64,000 nucleotides of DNA from Silurus meridionalis. Its lineage: Eukaryota; Chordata; Actinopteri; Siluriformes; Siluridae. Made by a program: the position numbers and the translations under genes. Where the stretch lies: assembly GCF_014805685.1 (NCBI RefSeq), contig NC_060896.1, forward strand, positions 18,694,277 through 18,758,276, in the 5' to 3' direction. Below the pieces are notes generated by a model, which ran no database searches, had not been told where the DNA came from, and saw only the letters and a list, made by a program, of their open reading frames with translations. This document shows positions 22,401 to 45,219 of this stretch, in pieces. Positions within the stretch are counted from its first letter, which is position 1; each line of letters begins with the position of its first letter.

Positions 22401-24926
22401 TTTGCAGGGTTAAACAGCCTACAGCCGTTATAACTTAGGGTTGGCAGCTTTTTAGACAATAATGGCCGTTTTATTTAGTTATTTTCTGTACTGCTATACA
22501 AGCTGCACATTGACTTCCCAAATATATGCAAGTTTCATTTCTATGGTATTGTCCCCTGATAAGTTATACTAAAATGGTTGCTGAAATGTGAGGGGTTTCA
22601 CTTTTGAAAGATACTGTAAATGTTAGTCTCTTAAGACCATGTCAGGAGTTGGATGACTAATTGGTTCAAGGGAACCCCTTCAGGAAAAATTATTTTAAAT
22701 GATAACATGAGGTCACATGGTAACAAAGATGTGAGTGCAAGTGCCTCAGACCTGATCCACTCTGCTGAACAAAATCCATAATGATTCCATCTTCTGCAAA
22801 TACTGGCAACTGCTGGACCTGCAGAAGACAAGACAACAGCAAACTGGAACACACCTACAGGCAATACAAAACATTTAATAGGCATTAAACTGACCTATTA
22901 AAGAGTGATTCTCTAAGCCACTCAATAGTTGCTTGTGCTACTAAATGCTTAAGGCTTACTGTCTATGCATGTTCTACCAGTGTTTGTGCAAGCCTTCTCT
23001 GAGTTCTTTGGCTTCCTCCCTTCAGGTCGACTAAAGATAAATTGCCTCAAATTTTAAGTGTGCATGGTTCCCAGTGTTGGTCTTGTGAGGTGAAAGATCC
23101 ACTGGATGTGACAGGTGTTGTCTGAGACCAGGATAAAATGGTGGCAAAGCCAGTTCCTGATCACAAAGATCCAAATTTCATTATTTGAATACTATTGAAT
23201 TTTGCCTCGATTTGATACGCAGCCCATTACAACAGTTGAGAGGGAGTTTGTCAGTGTTTAATATTACAGTGCATAAAATCTAAACCACAACACTTGCTGT
23301 TAAAGTAAGTTTAAGATTAAATGTTATTCAGGAATTCAAAATAAACTCAACAAAAACAAAAGTGGTCAAGGCATGGGGTCACAGAACATTCATAAAGGTT
23401 TGTTTCAGGTTAAAACCTCAAAGTGTACATAATTATAATAAAATAAATACTGAGGCTCAGACAAAATGGACACTGGATAATATATTGGCATCAGTTATAT
23501 TCTAAGGAAGTCTTAAATATAAATAAACTGATTAAAATACTTTTTCAATCACTCACATATGGTATTTGCATGTTTTCCTGAAAGCCCGTAGTCAGGAGTG
23601 TGCTGGAGACTGATCGTCAACCACTTTCACAATATTACTTTACTTTGAACAAAATGAAAAAGTGTTTGAATAGCCTACTAAGTGTTCCATGTACAAACCT
23701 GTTTCTGTTTATGAAGACTTTTCCATTGTTGTGGGAAATGCATCAATGGAAATGGTACACAATCTAAGTAATGCAATGCCTGTAAATTTGCTCACAAGTT
23801 GAGTTTATGTTTTGGCAACATTTTTACAGTGGTTGAGTTAAACAGGATGATGAGCAACTAGCAAGACAATAAATTGGATGACTATGTTGTAGATTTTACA
23901 CTACTTAATAGAACTACCTAGTTACTAGTCACCACCTAGTAGCCAATAGCATAAGTCAGTTATGATCCAAGTGATCTCATATCAATGACTAAGATGCAAC
24001 AAAAATGAGAGTATTCTGATGTCCTTCACAGGGGGGGTTGATTTTATTTAGGCTTCCTTAAAACAAAATGCTCAAAGCCTGGTTTTGGTTTTACAGATTA
24101 AAAAAAAATAAATAATAATATACCTAAGCAAACTTTCACAAGCAAACTTAACCATGTTCATTATAAAAACAGTAGGAAATGTTTGCTTTACTGGGGATTT
24201 CATTTAATTTTAAAATTACACAATTCCTAGGTTGTTAGTTACAATTTAACTAAAGGCATTGTGGTGTGTCAAATCTTAATGCATTTGAGGCACCTTGTAT
24301 TTTTTAACAGGACTGAGTTTGCTTAGATTCTTTAGATTTTTTTATTAAGACATTTAAGATTGAAGTCGTTGCACAATTTCTGTGTGTGAAAAAAGTAGTC
24401 GATATGATTTTAAATTTCAAGATGCACAATTTCTATGTTCAGTGTTAGTTACTACTAAACAAGTGGTGTGAACTCTTAAAGAAATAATACAAGGTGCCAC
24501 AAACACATTAACAGGATTGGAGATGCTTCATTTAAAGTGACGTATGTGTGAAAACACTGAACTACCAAAGAAAACTGATCTGCACGTGTTTGCAGCAGCG
24601 TTTTACAGCACAGTCTCACACTTTAGCTGGAGTCCGAGAGCTCGCACATATTTACCCATCGGTGCTCTGTATTGTCGGCTTTGTGCTGCTGTTTCTGCTC
24701 GTCTCCTTCCCCGAGTACACCGAGTACCCCGCGCTCCCGCACAGCGCATGCGTTCGCCCATGCGCGCAAAGGAACTCGGGCTTCTTCTGTCTGCAGAAAA
24801 ACAAACTTTTAATCCAACAGTTAAGAAGATATGGCACCTCTGCTCCTCAAACTTGTTTGGGTTTTTGTTGTTTTTTACCTTGCGGTCCAGCAGCGTTCTG
24901 GAATCACATAATCCGGTTCGGGCCAT
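19419..24926 (-). CDS. ccnp: Cyclin P (formerly CNTD2)
   Basis: Minus-strand exons with compatible phases are 24926 (or 24761)-24656, 21034-20862, 20770-20672, 20563-20408, 20238-20080, 20003-19825 and 19587-19419. They give 401 or 346 aa. The cyclin-box core is clear: STRAILVDWLIQVH, then FNFSEETLYLAVHLLNRVL, then SLQLLGVVCLFLAAKKEECL. A second cyclin fold follows, with ARYLLELSLLEAK. The pre-box segment SKLGLLFDRSYTWDIFSDMM matches the DIF..VM motif of human CCNP. Cyclins of this type are atypical, and a CDK partner for CCNP is not firmly established. The neighbour akt2 lies upstream on the same strand, as in human. The first exon is inferred from a donor (ATGG|GTAAAT) whose phase fits exon 2, and its protein sequence is poorly conserved. 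A 1.5-kb Tc1 element sits in the first intron. Confidence 0.87.
21134..22616 (-). mobile_element. Tc1-like element (family A) in ccnp intron 1
   Basis: Terminal inverted repeats CTGTATCTCAAAAGTGAGTA and GTTTCACTTTTGAAAGATACTG (right end) are flanked by TA on both sides, and the length is 1483 bp. On the minus strand are pieces of a Tc1 transposase: the GGTGCCATGTTGAA start region at about 22280-22290 and conserved internal blocks, broken by frameshifts and stops. It is an inactive copy of the family also found at 27.7, 32.1 and 63.6 kb. Confidence 0.85.
22975..23130 (+). repeat. Fragment of a teleost dispersed repeat
   Basis: Words such as TTTGGCTTCCTCCC, CTAAAGATAAATTGCC and TTTTAAGTGTGCATGGTTCC follow the order of a common fish repeat. 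A related fragment lies at 35170-35312. It is non-coding. Confidence 0.45.
23131..24540. other. ccnp intron 1, nothing recognised
   Basis: AT-rich DNA with no coding frame, tandem repeat or identifiable transposon end. Confidence 0.4.
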
Positions 24927-25100
24927 GATGCAACCGAACACGCGCTCACTAGAAAACCTGCTCAGGCGCCCCTGCCAAATAAACAGCACGTTAATTAGTT
25001 CACGTGAGGGGGCAATTAAGGCCCGGCGGCTCACGCGTAATGCGGCCACGTGTCATAATAAAACCCGGAACTTTTTTTCACTTCGAATGGACCCATGACG
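24927..25100 (-). promoter_or_regulatory. Probable ccnp promoter
   Basis: GC-richer DNA with CpGs lies just upstream of the first ccnp exon. Two CACGTG E-boxes are at 25001-25006 and 25047-25052, and a third is in the adjacent intron at 24583. No TATA box is evident. Overlapping plus-strand frames here are attributed to the base composition. Confidence 0.4.
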
Positions 25101-25345
25101 TTTAAACTTTAAGTTCGGGGGTTTCTCAAATACCGGGCCACACAGAATAAAAATCTGTTTAGTTTTTATTTTATTGTTTTTTTGGCATCTGCAGGATGTT
25201 TTCTTGTTTTTTCTGTTTCAAAGTTGTTGTTTTTTTAATTAATCGATCAATAAAAGGCTGCGCTGATTCTGCATTATGGTTAGATGTTATATTTTCATTA
25301 TGTATTAATTAAATGAATAATTATAATCATATAATACACAAACAC

Positions 25346-25430
25346 CAGTGGTGGACAAAGTACACAAACCATGTAGTTAAGCAGAGATATACTAGGTAAA
25401 ATATTACTCCAGTAAACGTAAAAGGGATAC
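25346..25430 (+). mobile_element. Solo hAT-type end
   Basis: CAGTGGTGGACAAAGTACAC followed by AAACCATGTAGTTAAGCAGA resembles the terminal and subterminal sequence of fish hAT elements. No matching right end was found, so this is a remnant. Confidence 0.45.
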
Positions 25431-25704
25431 AAACTCATTCTGTGAATGGAAATGTCTCGTTGATAAAGAGAGATTAGAGGATAATGATTATTTGGGCTTG
25501 GCTAAAAAACACTTGTGATAAGCAGAAATCTATTTTAGCAAGGTCAAAATATTGAAACTTGCAATAGATGGGTAACAAAAGAAGAAAATCAGATCCTGAG
25601 AAATCACATTTCTGTTTACTTGTATCAGGATACATTATAGAAAAAAACAACGCAGACTGGTGTGATTGGTTCTGGCAGTCATATAGATGTTAATTTGACA
25701 CACA

Positions 25705-26180
25705 CACTATATTGCCATGTTGTGCATACCTGGTTTTAAGTATGGTATGTGCTTTTTGAGATTCGCATTTCACATTTAGTCCCAACTTGCTCTTATAATT
25801 CCTCCACTCTTTAGGGAAGATGTTCCAATAGATTTTGGAGTGTGCTTTTGGACATTTGTTGTGGCTGATTGTTCATCAGCCACAAGGGTGTTTAGTAAAG
25901 TCAGGTACTGAAGTAGGGTAAGGAGGTCTGGTGTGCATTCTGTGTTCCAGTTCATCACAAATGTGTTTAGTAGGGATGAGATCAGAGCTCTATAGCAGGC
26001 CACTCAAGATCTTCCTCTCCAAATAATGTAAACTCTATCTTCATGGAGCTTGCTTTATACACAGGGGCGTTGCCCTGCTGAAACAGATTTGGCTTTTCTA
26101 AGTTCAAGTGAACACAAACTTTTATTATATTTATTATGGCAGGAATGGTCAGATGTCCCAGTACTTTTGTCCATATAGTG
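25705..26180 (-). mobile_element. Deleted Tc1-like element
   Basis: The left end CACTATATTGCC and the right end GGCAGG..ACTTTTGTCCATATAGTG are imperfect terminal inverted repeats of a fish Tc1 family. The 476-bp interior keeps only the AATAGATTTTGGAGTGTG and GGGCGTTGCCCTGCTGAAAC blocks, antisense to a transposase. It is non-autonomous or internally deleted. Confidence 0.6.
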
Positions 26181-26239
26181 TACCAGCTACCTAAACATTA
26201 TTGCAGACCAATAACACCGTTTTGTTGATTCTTTTAGCA

Positions 26240-26400
26240 TGCTAATATGCCTTGACACATTGGAAAAAAATGTTCAGGAAAGGCATGAGGAAATTGACAA
26301 ATTGTTTAGTCTCCCTCCAAATTCCCCAGATCTCAATCTGAGCACAGATTATGGACAAATATTGTAGAAACACTACAAAGAATTTGTCTGCTGTTCCCTG
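26240..26400 (+). mobile_element. Tc1 transposase C-terminal relic
   Basis: CCTCCAAATTCCCCAGATCT then CAATCTGAGCACAG corresponds to the [12 protein letters not shown] region of Tc1 transposases. The preceding TGCCTTGACACATTGG block fits too. Frames are broken. Confidence 0.55.
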
Positions 26401-27722
26401 TGTCCACATAACATGAAAAAAACCCTAAAACAGATTTGATTCCTGGAGTATGCTTCAGCGATAATGCGTAGCCATTGATCAGTGTTCGGAAGAGTCAATG
26501 CTAGGACATCATGTTCACTACATATCTGGCCTTTTTTCTTTGTGCCAATGTTAGTTATATAATATTATAGGCTTTCAAGCCTTGTCTTTCCCCTTAGTAA
26601 CACAAGTATGAGACAAAATATGTTGAACGGATTCATGTAATTATGTTCTAATTTACCTGTACTGTGCACTGTAAATAAATACATTTGCAGAAACTGTGCA
26701 ACATTATCATGTTGGAAAATAAAAACTGAAAGACGATATTTACTATATGTAGTACAAATGGAATCAAGTCTAAGTTGATTCCAAGTTAATACAGAAAACA
26801 TCTCCTAGGTTGTATTAAATACATTGCACATGCATTGATGCATACCAGATGGGTCACTTATTGGTCCTTTAGGCATTGATCACACTTGTTGTTAACATCT
26901 GCTTTAGGTGTTTAAACGTGGACAACCAGAATGCATAACCATTAACACATGGCATTTTGAATGCTTTCCCGAGTGATCCGATCTCATACATTTTTTTCTG
27001 CTGGAGACTGTTGCATGTTTAACGTGTCTTCTGCTCTATTTGTTTTCAGGCACAATTGGCTCTCAAACACTTTCATATAATAGTCTGCAGAAGAAGAAAG
27101 GATAAAGGAGCTATTTAAAGCAGCCATTATAACATCAATTTTATCCATTAGCCTAGAGGTGGAGAGTTCCTATGTTCAGCATTATCCTCACAATGATTAA
27201 GTACTTTCTGGCTGGGGCAATGACACAGTTAATTAGGTAATGCTTTGTTGCTGTTCGCAATGCATTGAAGCACTTTTGTGTTCACACTCCAAATGTAATG
27301 AGGCCATATTAATCCCAAACCAGCTCTAAAAGTGAATTCAGTGTTTGGATCAGAATTCATCTCTGAAACACATTGGACTCATTGGACATTGTGCTTTCCA
27401 ATTACAATTAGATCACTCTTGACATGTTACTGCATAGGGTGAAAGGGGCCTTACTTCTAGCTCGATTATCACACAGCATTAAAAGATGATGAGCCATTGG
27501 AGCAAATAATTGCTTTATTTATGTAGCAGCATTTTCTTTTTAAATATCCAATCTTAATTGTTTTAAATATATGTATTCATAGTCACTTGCGTTCTTTATA
27601 ATTAACCGCACTAATATGAATTGACTGGGTTTCACGCAATTTGTCCAGTTTAGTTGTATGAATGACAAGTGATATAAACATGATAGTGTACTCTTTATAT
27701 TAAGGTGCAATAACTCAATTTA
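26401..27722. other. Intergenic region, nothing recognised
   Basis: AT-rich intergenic DNA between ccnp and akt2. No coding frame or clear repeat boundary was seen. Confidence 0.4.
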
Positions 27723-29074
27723 CAGTATTGCACAAAAGTGAGTACACCCCTCACATTTCAGCAACCATTTTAGTCAATCTTCTCAAGGAACAATACTATA
27801 GAAATTATACTTTGATATGTTTTAGTCAATGTGCAGCTTGTATAGCAGTACAGATTTACTGCCCTCCAAAATATCTTAACATGCAGCCATTATAGTCAAA
27901 ATAGCTGCAACAAATGTGAGTACAGACTAAGTAAACATGTCAAAACTGTGTCCAAAGTGTAAATATATAGTGTGAGCACCATTGTTATCTGGCACTGCCT
28001 TAATTCTCCTGGGCATGGAATTCACAAGAGTTGCACAGGTTGTTGCTGGGATCCTCTTCCACTCCTCCGTGATGACATCACTGAGCTGCTGGATGTTAGA
28101 CACATGGCGCTTCTCCACCTTCCGCTTGAGGATACCCCTTAAGTGTTTAATAAGGTTCAGGTCTCGAGACATACTTGGGCACTTCACCCTCAGCAAGGCA
28201 GTTGTCATCCTGGCAGTGTTTTTGGGGTCATTATGATGTTGGAAAACTGCTGTTCGGTTTAGTTTCTGAAGGGAGGGCATCATGTAATTCATGTTTCCCT
28301 CAATGAACTGCAGTTCCCCACTACCAGCAGCACTTTTGCAGCCCCAGATCATGATGGTACCACCACCATGCCTGACTGTAGGCAAGACACAATTTTCTTG
28401 GTACTTCTCACCAGGGCGTCGCAAGACATCTGATCCGAACAAGTTTATCTCAGTTTTATCAGACTAAAGGACATGGTTCCAGTAAATCTTGCTCTTAAAC
28501 AGGTTGTCTCCAGCAAAGTTTTTGCAGGCTTTCTTGTGAGACAGCCTCAATAGAGGCTTCCTTCTGCACCTGACTTACAGTATGAGGACTCAACCTCTGA
28601 ATGACCCTGGCCACTGTACTGTAACTCAATTTCAGGGTGTTACCAAACTCCTTATAGTCAATGCCATATTTGTGGAACAATTCTAATTCTCAAATCCTCA
28701 GAAAGTTCTTTGTCATGAGGTGCCATGTTGGAACATCCAGTGGTCAGTATGAGAGAATTGTACTCAAAGCACAAAATTTTAACTGCTTTGATACAAGATA
28801 CACAAATTTGTAGACAAAAACATGAACATGATGAATAGGACATGTCCTATTCTGTTATCACTTAGGGTGTACTCATTTTTGTTGCCAGCTATATAGACAA
28901 TAATGGATATATGTGAAGTTATTTAGGACAGTAAATCTATACTACTATACCAGCTACACATTAACTACTCTAAAATATATCTAAAAGTTTAATTTCTATG
29001 GTATTGTCCCTTGAGAAGATATTATATGATGGTTCCTGAAATATCAGGGTTGTACTCAATTTTGTGTGATACTG
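27723..29074 (-). mobile_element. Tc1-like element (family A) with broken transposase
   Basis: The left end CAGTATTGCACAAAAGTGAG and the right end CAATTTTGTGTGATACTG are inverted repeats flanked by TA. The minus strand carries the transposase. It starts MAPHDKELSEDLRIRIV near 28724 and continues with a second helix-turn-helix (LSYSTVARVIQRL). A DDE part follows (28442-27927) with KTARMTTALLRVK and RDLNLIKHLRGILK. Frameshifts separate these, and the normal D/E motif PxLNxIEHLW is changed, so it is a pseudogene copy of 1352 bp. Confidence 0.85.
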
Positions 29075-29112
29075 TAAATGGTTTGAACTTGATCAGGTGT
29101 ATATTTACATTG

Positions 29113-29253
29113 ACATGAATAGCATTTGTCAGATGTCCTTATCCCAAGCCACTTACAATCTAATCGATGCCATTTATACAAGGGAGCAGTTGAAGGTGTT
29201 TGAACATGACCTTCCAATCAGAAGTCCTAACCACTGCGCTACCAGTTCCTTAT
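29113..29253 (-). repeat. tRNA-type SINE fragment
   Basis: Read on the minus strand, GGTAGCGCAGTGGTTAGGAC resembles an RNA polymerase III A box of tRNA-derived fish SINEs. The sequence continues to the GCCACTTACAATC/TTATCC tail block in plus orientation at 29135-29160. It is not a functional tRNA. Confidence 0.55.
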
Positions 29254-30059
29254 ATTAATCTTATGTGTGCATGTACAGTCTAGGGAGTACAAGTATGGAT
29301 CCAATTTTTTTATGAATACCAAATGTACTGTGTAAGTGACCCTGCAAATGATTCACAAATAATTTTATGTGATGCTTTATAAATAAAAAACTCCAGGGGA
29401 GAAAATGTTGGGAAATCTTGTAAGTGCAGGTATTTTCTGTCTAACTACTGACCATTTATTTTCGATTTCATTCTGGCTTATTCAAGAATGGCATTAATGA
29501 AAAATATTTTGGTACTTTGTTCCCATTCATAAGCTTGAGTTTACGAGAAACCTGACCATTCATTTCTTTTCCATTTTACACAATTTAATTCTAAATGGCT
29601 TAATGCATGAATCAACACTACAAAGCCAAAATGTGTATGTAGACACCTGAACATCAGACGAATGTTTGCTTGTTGAATATCCTGTTCTAAAGTTTGACTT
29701 CTCTTTGATGCTAGAACAGCCTCTAATTTTCTGGAAAAGCTTTCTTGTAAATTTTGGACCATTCACTTATGAGCTTCAGTAAACTGAAGCCTAAGGAAGT
29801 CATTTAAAGTGATTTATATCAGAGCACTACACAGGACTACACTTGAGTTCTTTCACACCTGTCTTTATAGATCTTTTTTATTCACACAGGGGACATCCTG
29901 TACAATTGTTTTCAAATTTAATGTGAATGTGGTAGCGATAGCAAAGTGTCCACATACTAATGGTCATAGCCATCAATCCTTGTCAGTGGTAGCCCTGGCA
30001 TTGTAAAGCCAGCCAACATAACATCACCAAAAGTGTAATGTTCTGCATAACCTCTGATT
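29254..30059. other. Intergenic region, nothing recognised
   Basis: No gene or repeat boundary was recognised downstream of akt2. Confidence 0.4.
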
Positions 30060-30198
<139 letters not shown>

Positions 30199-30199
30199 T

Positions 30200-30862
30200 A
30201 TATAAAAAAGGACAAAGGAGCAGTCAGCTGGTGGAATAGATTATATTTATATTGATCTCATCAGGATGATTTGAGAAACAAAAACAACAAAAAAAAGTCA
30301 AATGTCTGATCTGTTCAGGAAACAAACAGAAAAAACAAACACATAAAACATCACTCCATCTCACTCACACAATCAGCTCTCATCCTAACTGAAATCATTA
30401 ACCAGCATTAACACAGAGACATAGAAGAGCGAGAGAGCGAGAGAAGAGGGAGAGAAGAGCAAGAAAGCGAGAGAAGAGAGAGAGAGTGAGAGCCACACAT
30501 TTCAAATTCATTTAATAAAAATCTCTTTACATCAAAGCCTGCAGAATTGTACAGCTGAGTGACTGGGTGTTTTACAACAGGAGGTCGGCTGCATTTGTGG
30601 GGTGTGGTCACGCAAAGCTGTGCAAAGTTCTGCAGAGGTTTGCACAACACGGTTTAGTGATTCCTCTGCTACACCTGCTGAGTGACACCTCTGGTATCTC
30701 TAAGCAACAAAACTAAGACTACATCTTCCCAGTGCTTGTACTGTGTTACACAGTGATGACAGCCTTACAGGTGCACAAACTGGACACACTCCACACATAC
30801 ACTCATCCACAGAGCTTTTTTTTCCCTTTACACGTCTACTGTATTTGTATGTGTGCATACAT

Positions 30863-30905
<43 letters not shown>

Positions 30906-30977
30906 TACCCACCCGCCCTTATGGTTCCTGTACAAAATCGAATCAAAACTCACACACACAGAGTTAAAGATGTACAT

Positions 30978-31058
<81 letters not shown>

Positions 31059-31241
31059 CCAATATACACGCACACACACAATCAGCAGTATGTGTTGTAG
31101 AAACACCACAGTAACAAGTGAATGCATAAAAAGGGCACTTGCACTGCAGGATGGCTTCATGCGTGCATTTTTTTCCCTGTATTTAAAAACTGTAACAATC
31201 TGAAGTTCTAGTTCTGTTCAAACTTGGTTAAAACGTGCATA

Positions 31242-31280
<39 letters not shown>

Positions 31281-31668
31281 AGTATATGCTTTTTTCTGAG
31301 GTGTTCAACACAATAAGCCAATGAATCATTTTTTTCAAAAGATGTGAAGTGTGTAGTGTAACAGACAGCCAGGAAGACCAATCTGGAGCAGGCGCAGCTT
31401 AATGAGGCCTTCAGTGGTCAACAGACTGCTGACTGCAGTAAGTACATTGCCTTGATGTTTGATTTGCTGGTGACTGTGTGCGTGTGTGCATGTATACGGT
31501 TTCCAGTTTGCTGGTAACAGTTTGTGTATGAATGGGTGTTAACATGGTGTCCAGGTTGCTGGTGAGGCAATATGTGTGCTTGTGTGCGCATGTGTGTGTG
31601 TACATGTGTGTGCTGCAACGATATCTGGTTTGCTGGTGAGTGTGTGTTTGTCTGTGTAGGTCTCTCAT
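30200..31668 (-). other. Probable akt2 3' UTR with several (CA)/(GT) tracts
   Basis: This is the minus-strand sequence following the akt2 stop codon. It contains (CA)n at about 30871-30901 and 30984-31055, (GT)n at about 31245-31278, and a GA-rich stretch at 30425-30492. No coding frame is supported and the poly(A) site is uncertain. Length and CA-richness are compatible with a long kinase 3' UTR. Confidence 0.4.
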
Positions 31669-43116
<11,448 letters not shown>

Positions 43117-44932
43117 GCTGTGTTTGTGTGTGTCTCAGTGTGCGTCTGTGTGTCACTGTGTGCACAATTGTGAGCGAAGGTGTCGAGGATCAGCAGGCAA
43201 CTGTGAGATGAGTGAACACAACCAGCAACAAAGACACACATGTGCACACAGCACCTGAAAGACACATGAAATACATGTTCATTACACAATACATATGCAA
43301 CAATATTGATATGACTAATATTACATTATTAAATACTACCCTGTCAATCATCTTCCATTTATTGCACATTTAAATGCTAAACACACTAGCAGAGGTGATG
43401 GCGTTTTAAAATACACTATGCAAGCATGATTGGTTTTAATTCTCGCATTTTGACGGAAAACGCATTTTATTAAGATTTGTTTGAAAAGGATTCCATAAGG
43501 TGTCTGTTATTCTTCTTTTAAGCTTATATTTTAAATGTGCAAAATAGAATAGTCTTAAAATCAAAAGAAAAAATTGTCATAAGACTGAGAAATCTTGAAG
43601 CATTTAGCAAAAAAGGTAGTCATATATGCTAGATCATGAATGCCTATTGCCCATTCGCATATAACATATCAACTATATTAAAGAGGAAAAGAATACAAAA
43701 TAAAATGAAAAATAAAAAGCAGTTGAAGTTCAGCACATTTTAAAAAAATAAAAATACAAAATAAATAAAACCCTACCCCACCCAAGCATCCCCCTATAGT
43801 CTCAAACATGTTTTTGAAGCCTTCTCAAATCACGACTTGCATTTTTTAAATATATATATTTTTGGCCATTGAACGTTTTAAATATATAGTCTATTCTCTT
43901 TCTAATTTCTCTTGCATAATTTCACAGCTTTTCTCTCATCGGCACTGCTTCAAGGAGTAAATGTTTCTATCCAATCATATTCTAGCCAACACATCACATG
44001 TTTCCAGAGTCAAAGGAATGTGCTGTGAGGCCTGAATCAGCAGTGTGGGCACCTGTAGTGTAAAGTACATGTTGCTTAAAACAATCAGATTTTGAGTTGG
44101 CGACATGTGGGCCATCGATCAGGCTTTCGATAACGTCGGCATTTTTCATGTCCTTTGATTGGGTGGTCAGACAGCGCACTAGTCACAGCTCGAAAAGGCA
44201 GAGAAGGTCTAGGTGTGAAATGCACGGCCTGCCACTGGTTTACGGAACCTTTTATCTGCAGCTACGCATTTCCTATTTACCATGGTGATTTCTGTTAAAT
44301 CGATTGGGAAATAATGTCTTAAAGCAGCAGAGGAAGTAAGTGTGTGTATCTTTATGACATCATTACAGATGCAATGGTATTTAAACTAGACAGCAACCTA
44401 GAGCATTAGGTTATGAAGAGCAGAATGATTAGGATAAGCAAGATTTTATATCCTATAACAGCTTCTGATTACAGTTAAAAGGAAGTTAGAGAGGAGAGTA
44501 TACTGTCTTGGCCCAACATGGCAAACCGTATCATGTTCGGTCCAGTGTAAGCCAAACGGAACCATATTTCCCTGGCAGTTCTCAAAAATTTCACAAATGC
44601 TGGTTTTCTTCATTCCTCTACATGCCTTCTGAAAGAGCATGACGTGTTTATATCACAGCCCATTTAAATAAGTTCTGGAAAAATGGAAACAAAAAAAAAA
44701 TGCTAAATGGAAAAAGAAAAGACAGAAAGGAGATATTTTTTACATATATACATAAGCAATGTTTATTTTAATGCAGGTTTATATGCAAAGGTGAACAAAC
44801 ATGTTTTGACTAAACTAAACCAAGATAGACAGACCATCCTAACCTCCATTTAAACAGCAGCATTTCTTTTGTTAATTTCTGATGTGTTGATTAGGTTTCA
44901 TTATTTTTCATATTCGTACATTTATGGAAATA

Positions 44933-45219
44933 CAGTCAAACCCCGATAATTTGCGGTTTGGAACTCGGCGCTCGAAAAATTTGTGTGTTCTCATTTGAAA
45001 CCTGACTAACAGCAAGTTGCGGATTATCCTAAAATTCACGGGAATCCGCAGCGGGACAGAATGTTCTGGAATGTTAGGAATAACATTGTTTTCAATAACA
45101 AATTCCTTTTTCTTTACACAAATTATTGTATTAAAGTAACAGTAACAATGTCTAGATGAATTCACTAAAAGTACCATAAGGGCTGCGTCCAAATTTTGCA
45201 GATTTTCCGGGGACCACTG
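44933..45219. mobile_element. Tigger/pogo-type MITE
   Basis: A 287-bp element starts CAGTCAAACCCCGATAATTT and ends TTTTCCGGGGACCACTG. The two ends are related inverted repeats, and a TA dinucleotide is present on each side. There is no coding frame. End sequence and TA duplication suggest a non-autonomous Tigger/pogo derivative. Confidence 0.55.

Noticed and set aside
24544..25098. Plus-strand frames of 126-184 codons at the ccnp 5' end
   Set aside because: They arise in GC-richer promoter/exon DNA, overlap each other and lack domains; the minus-strand splice phase supports ccnp instead.
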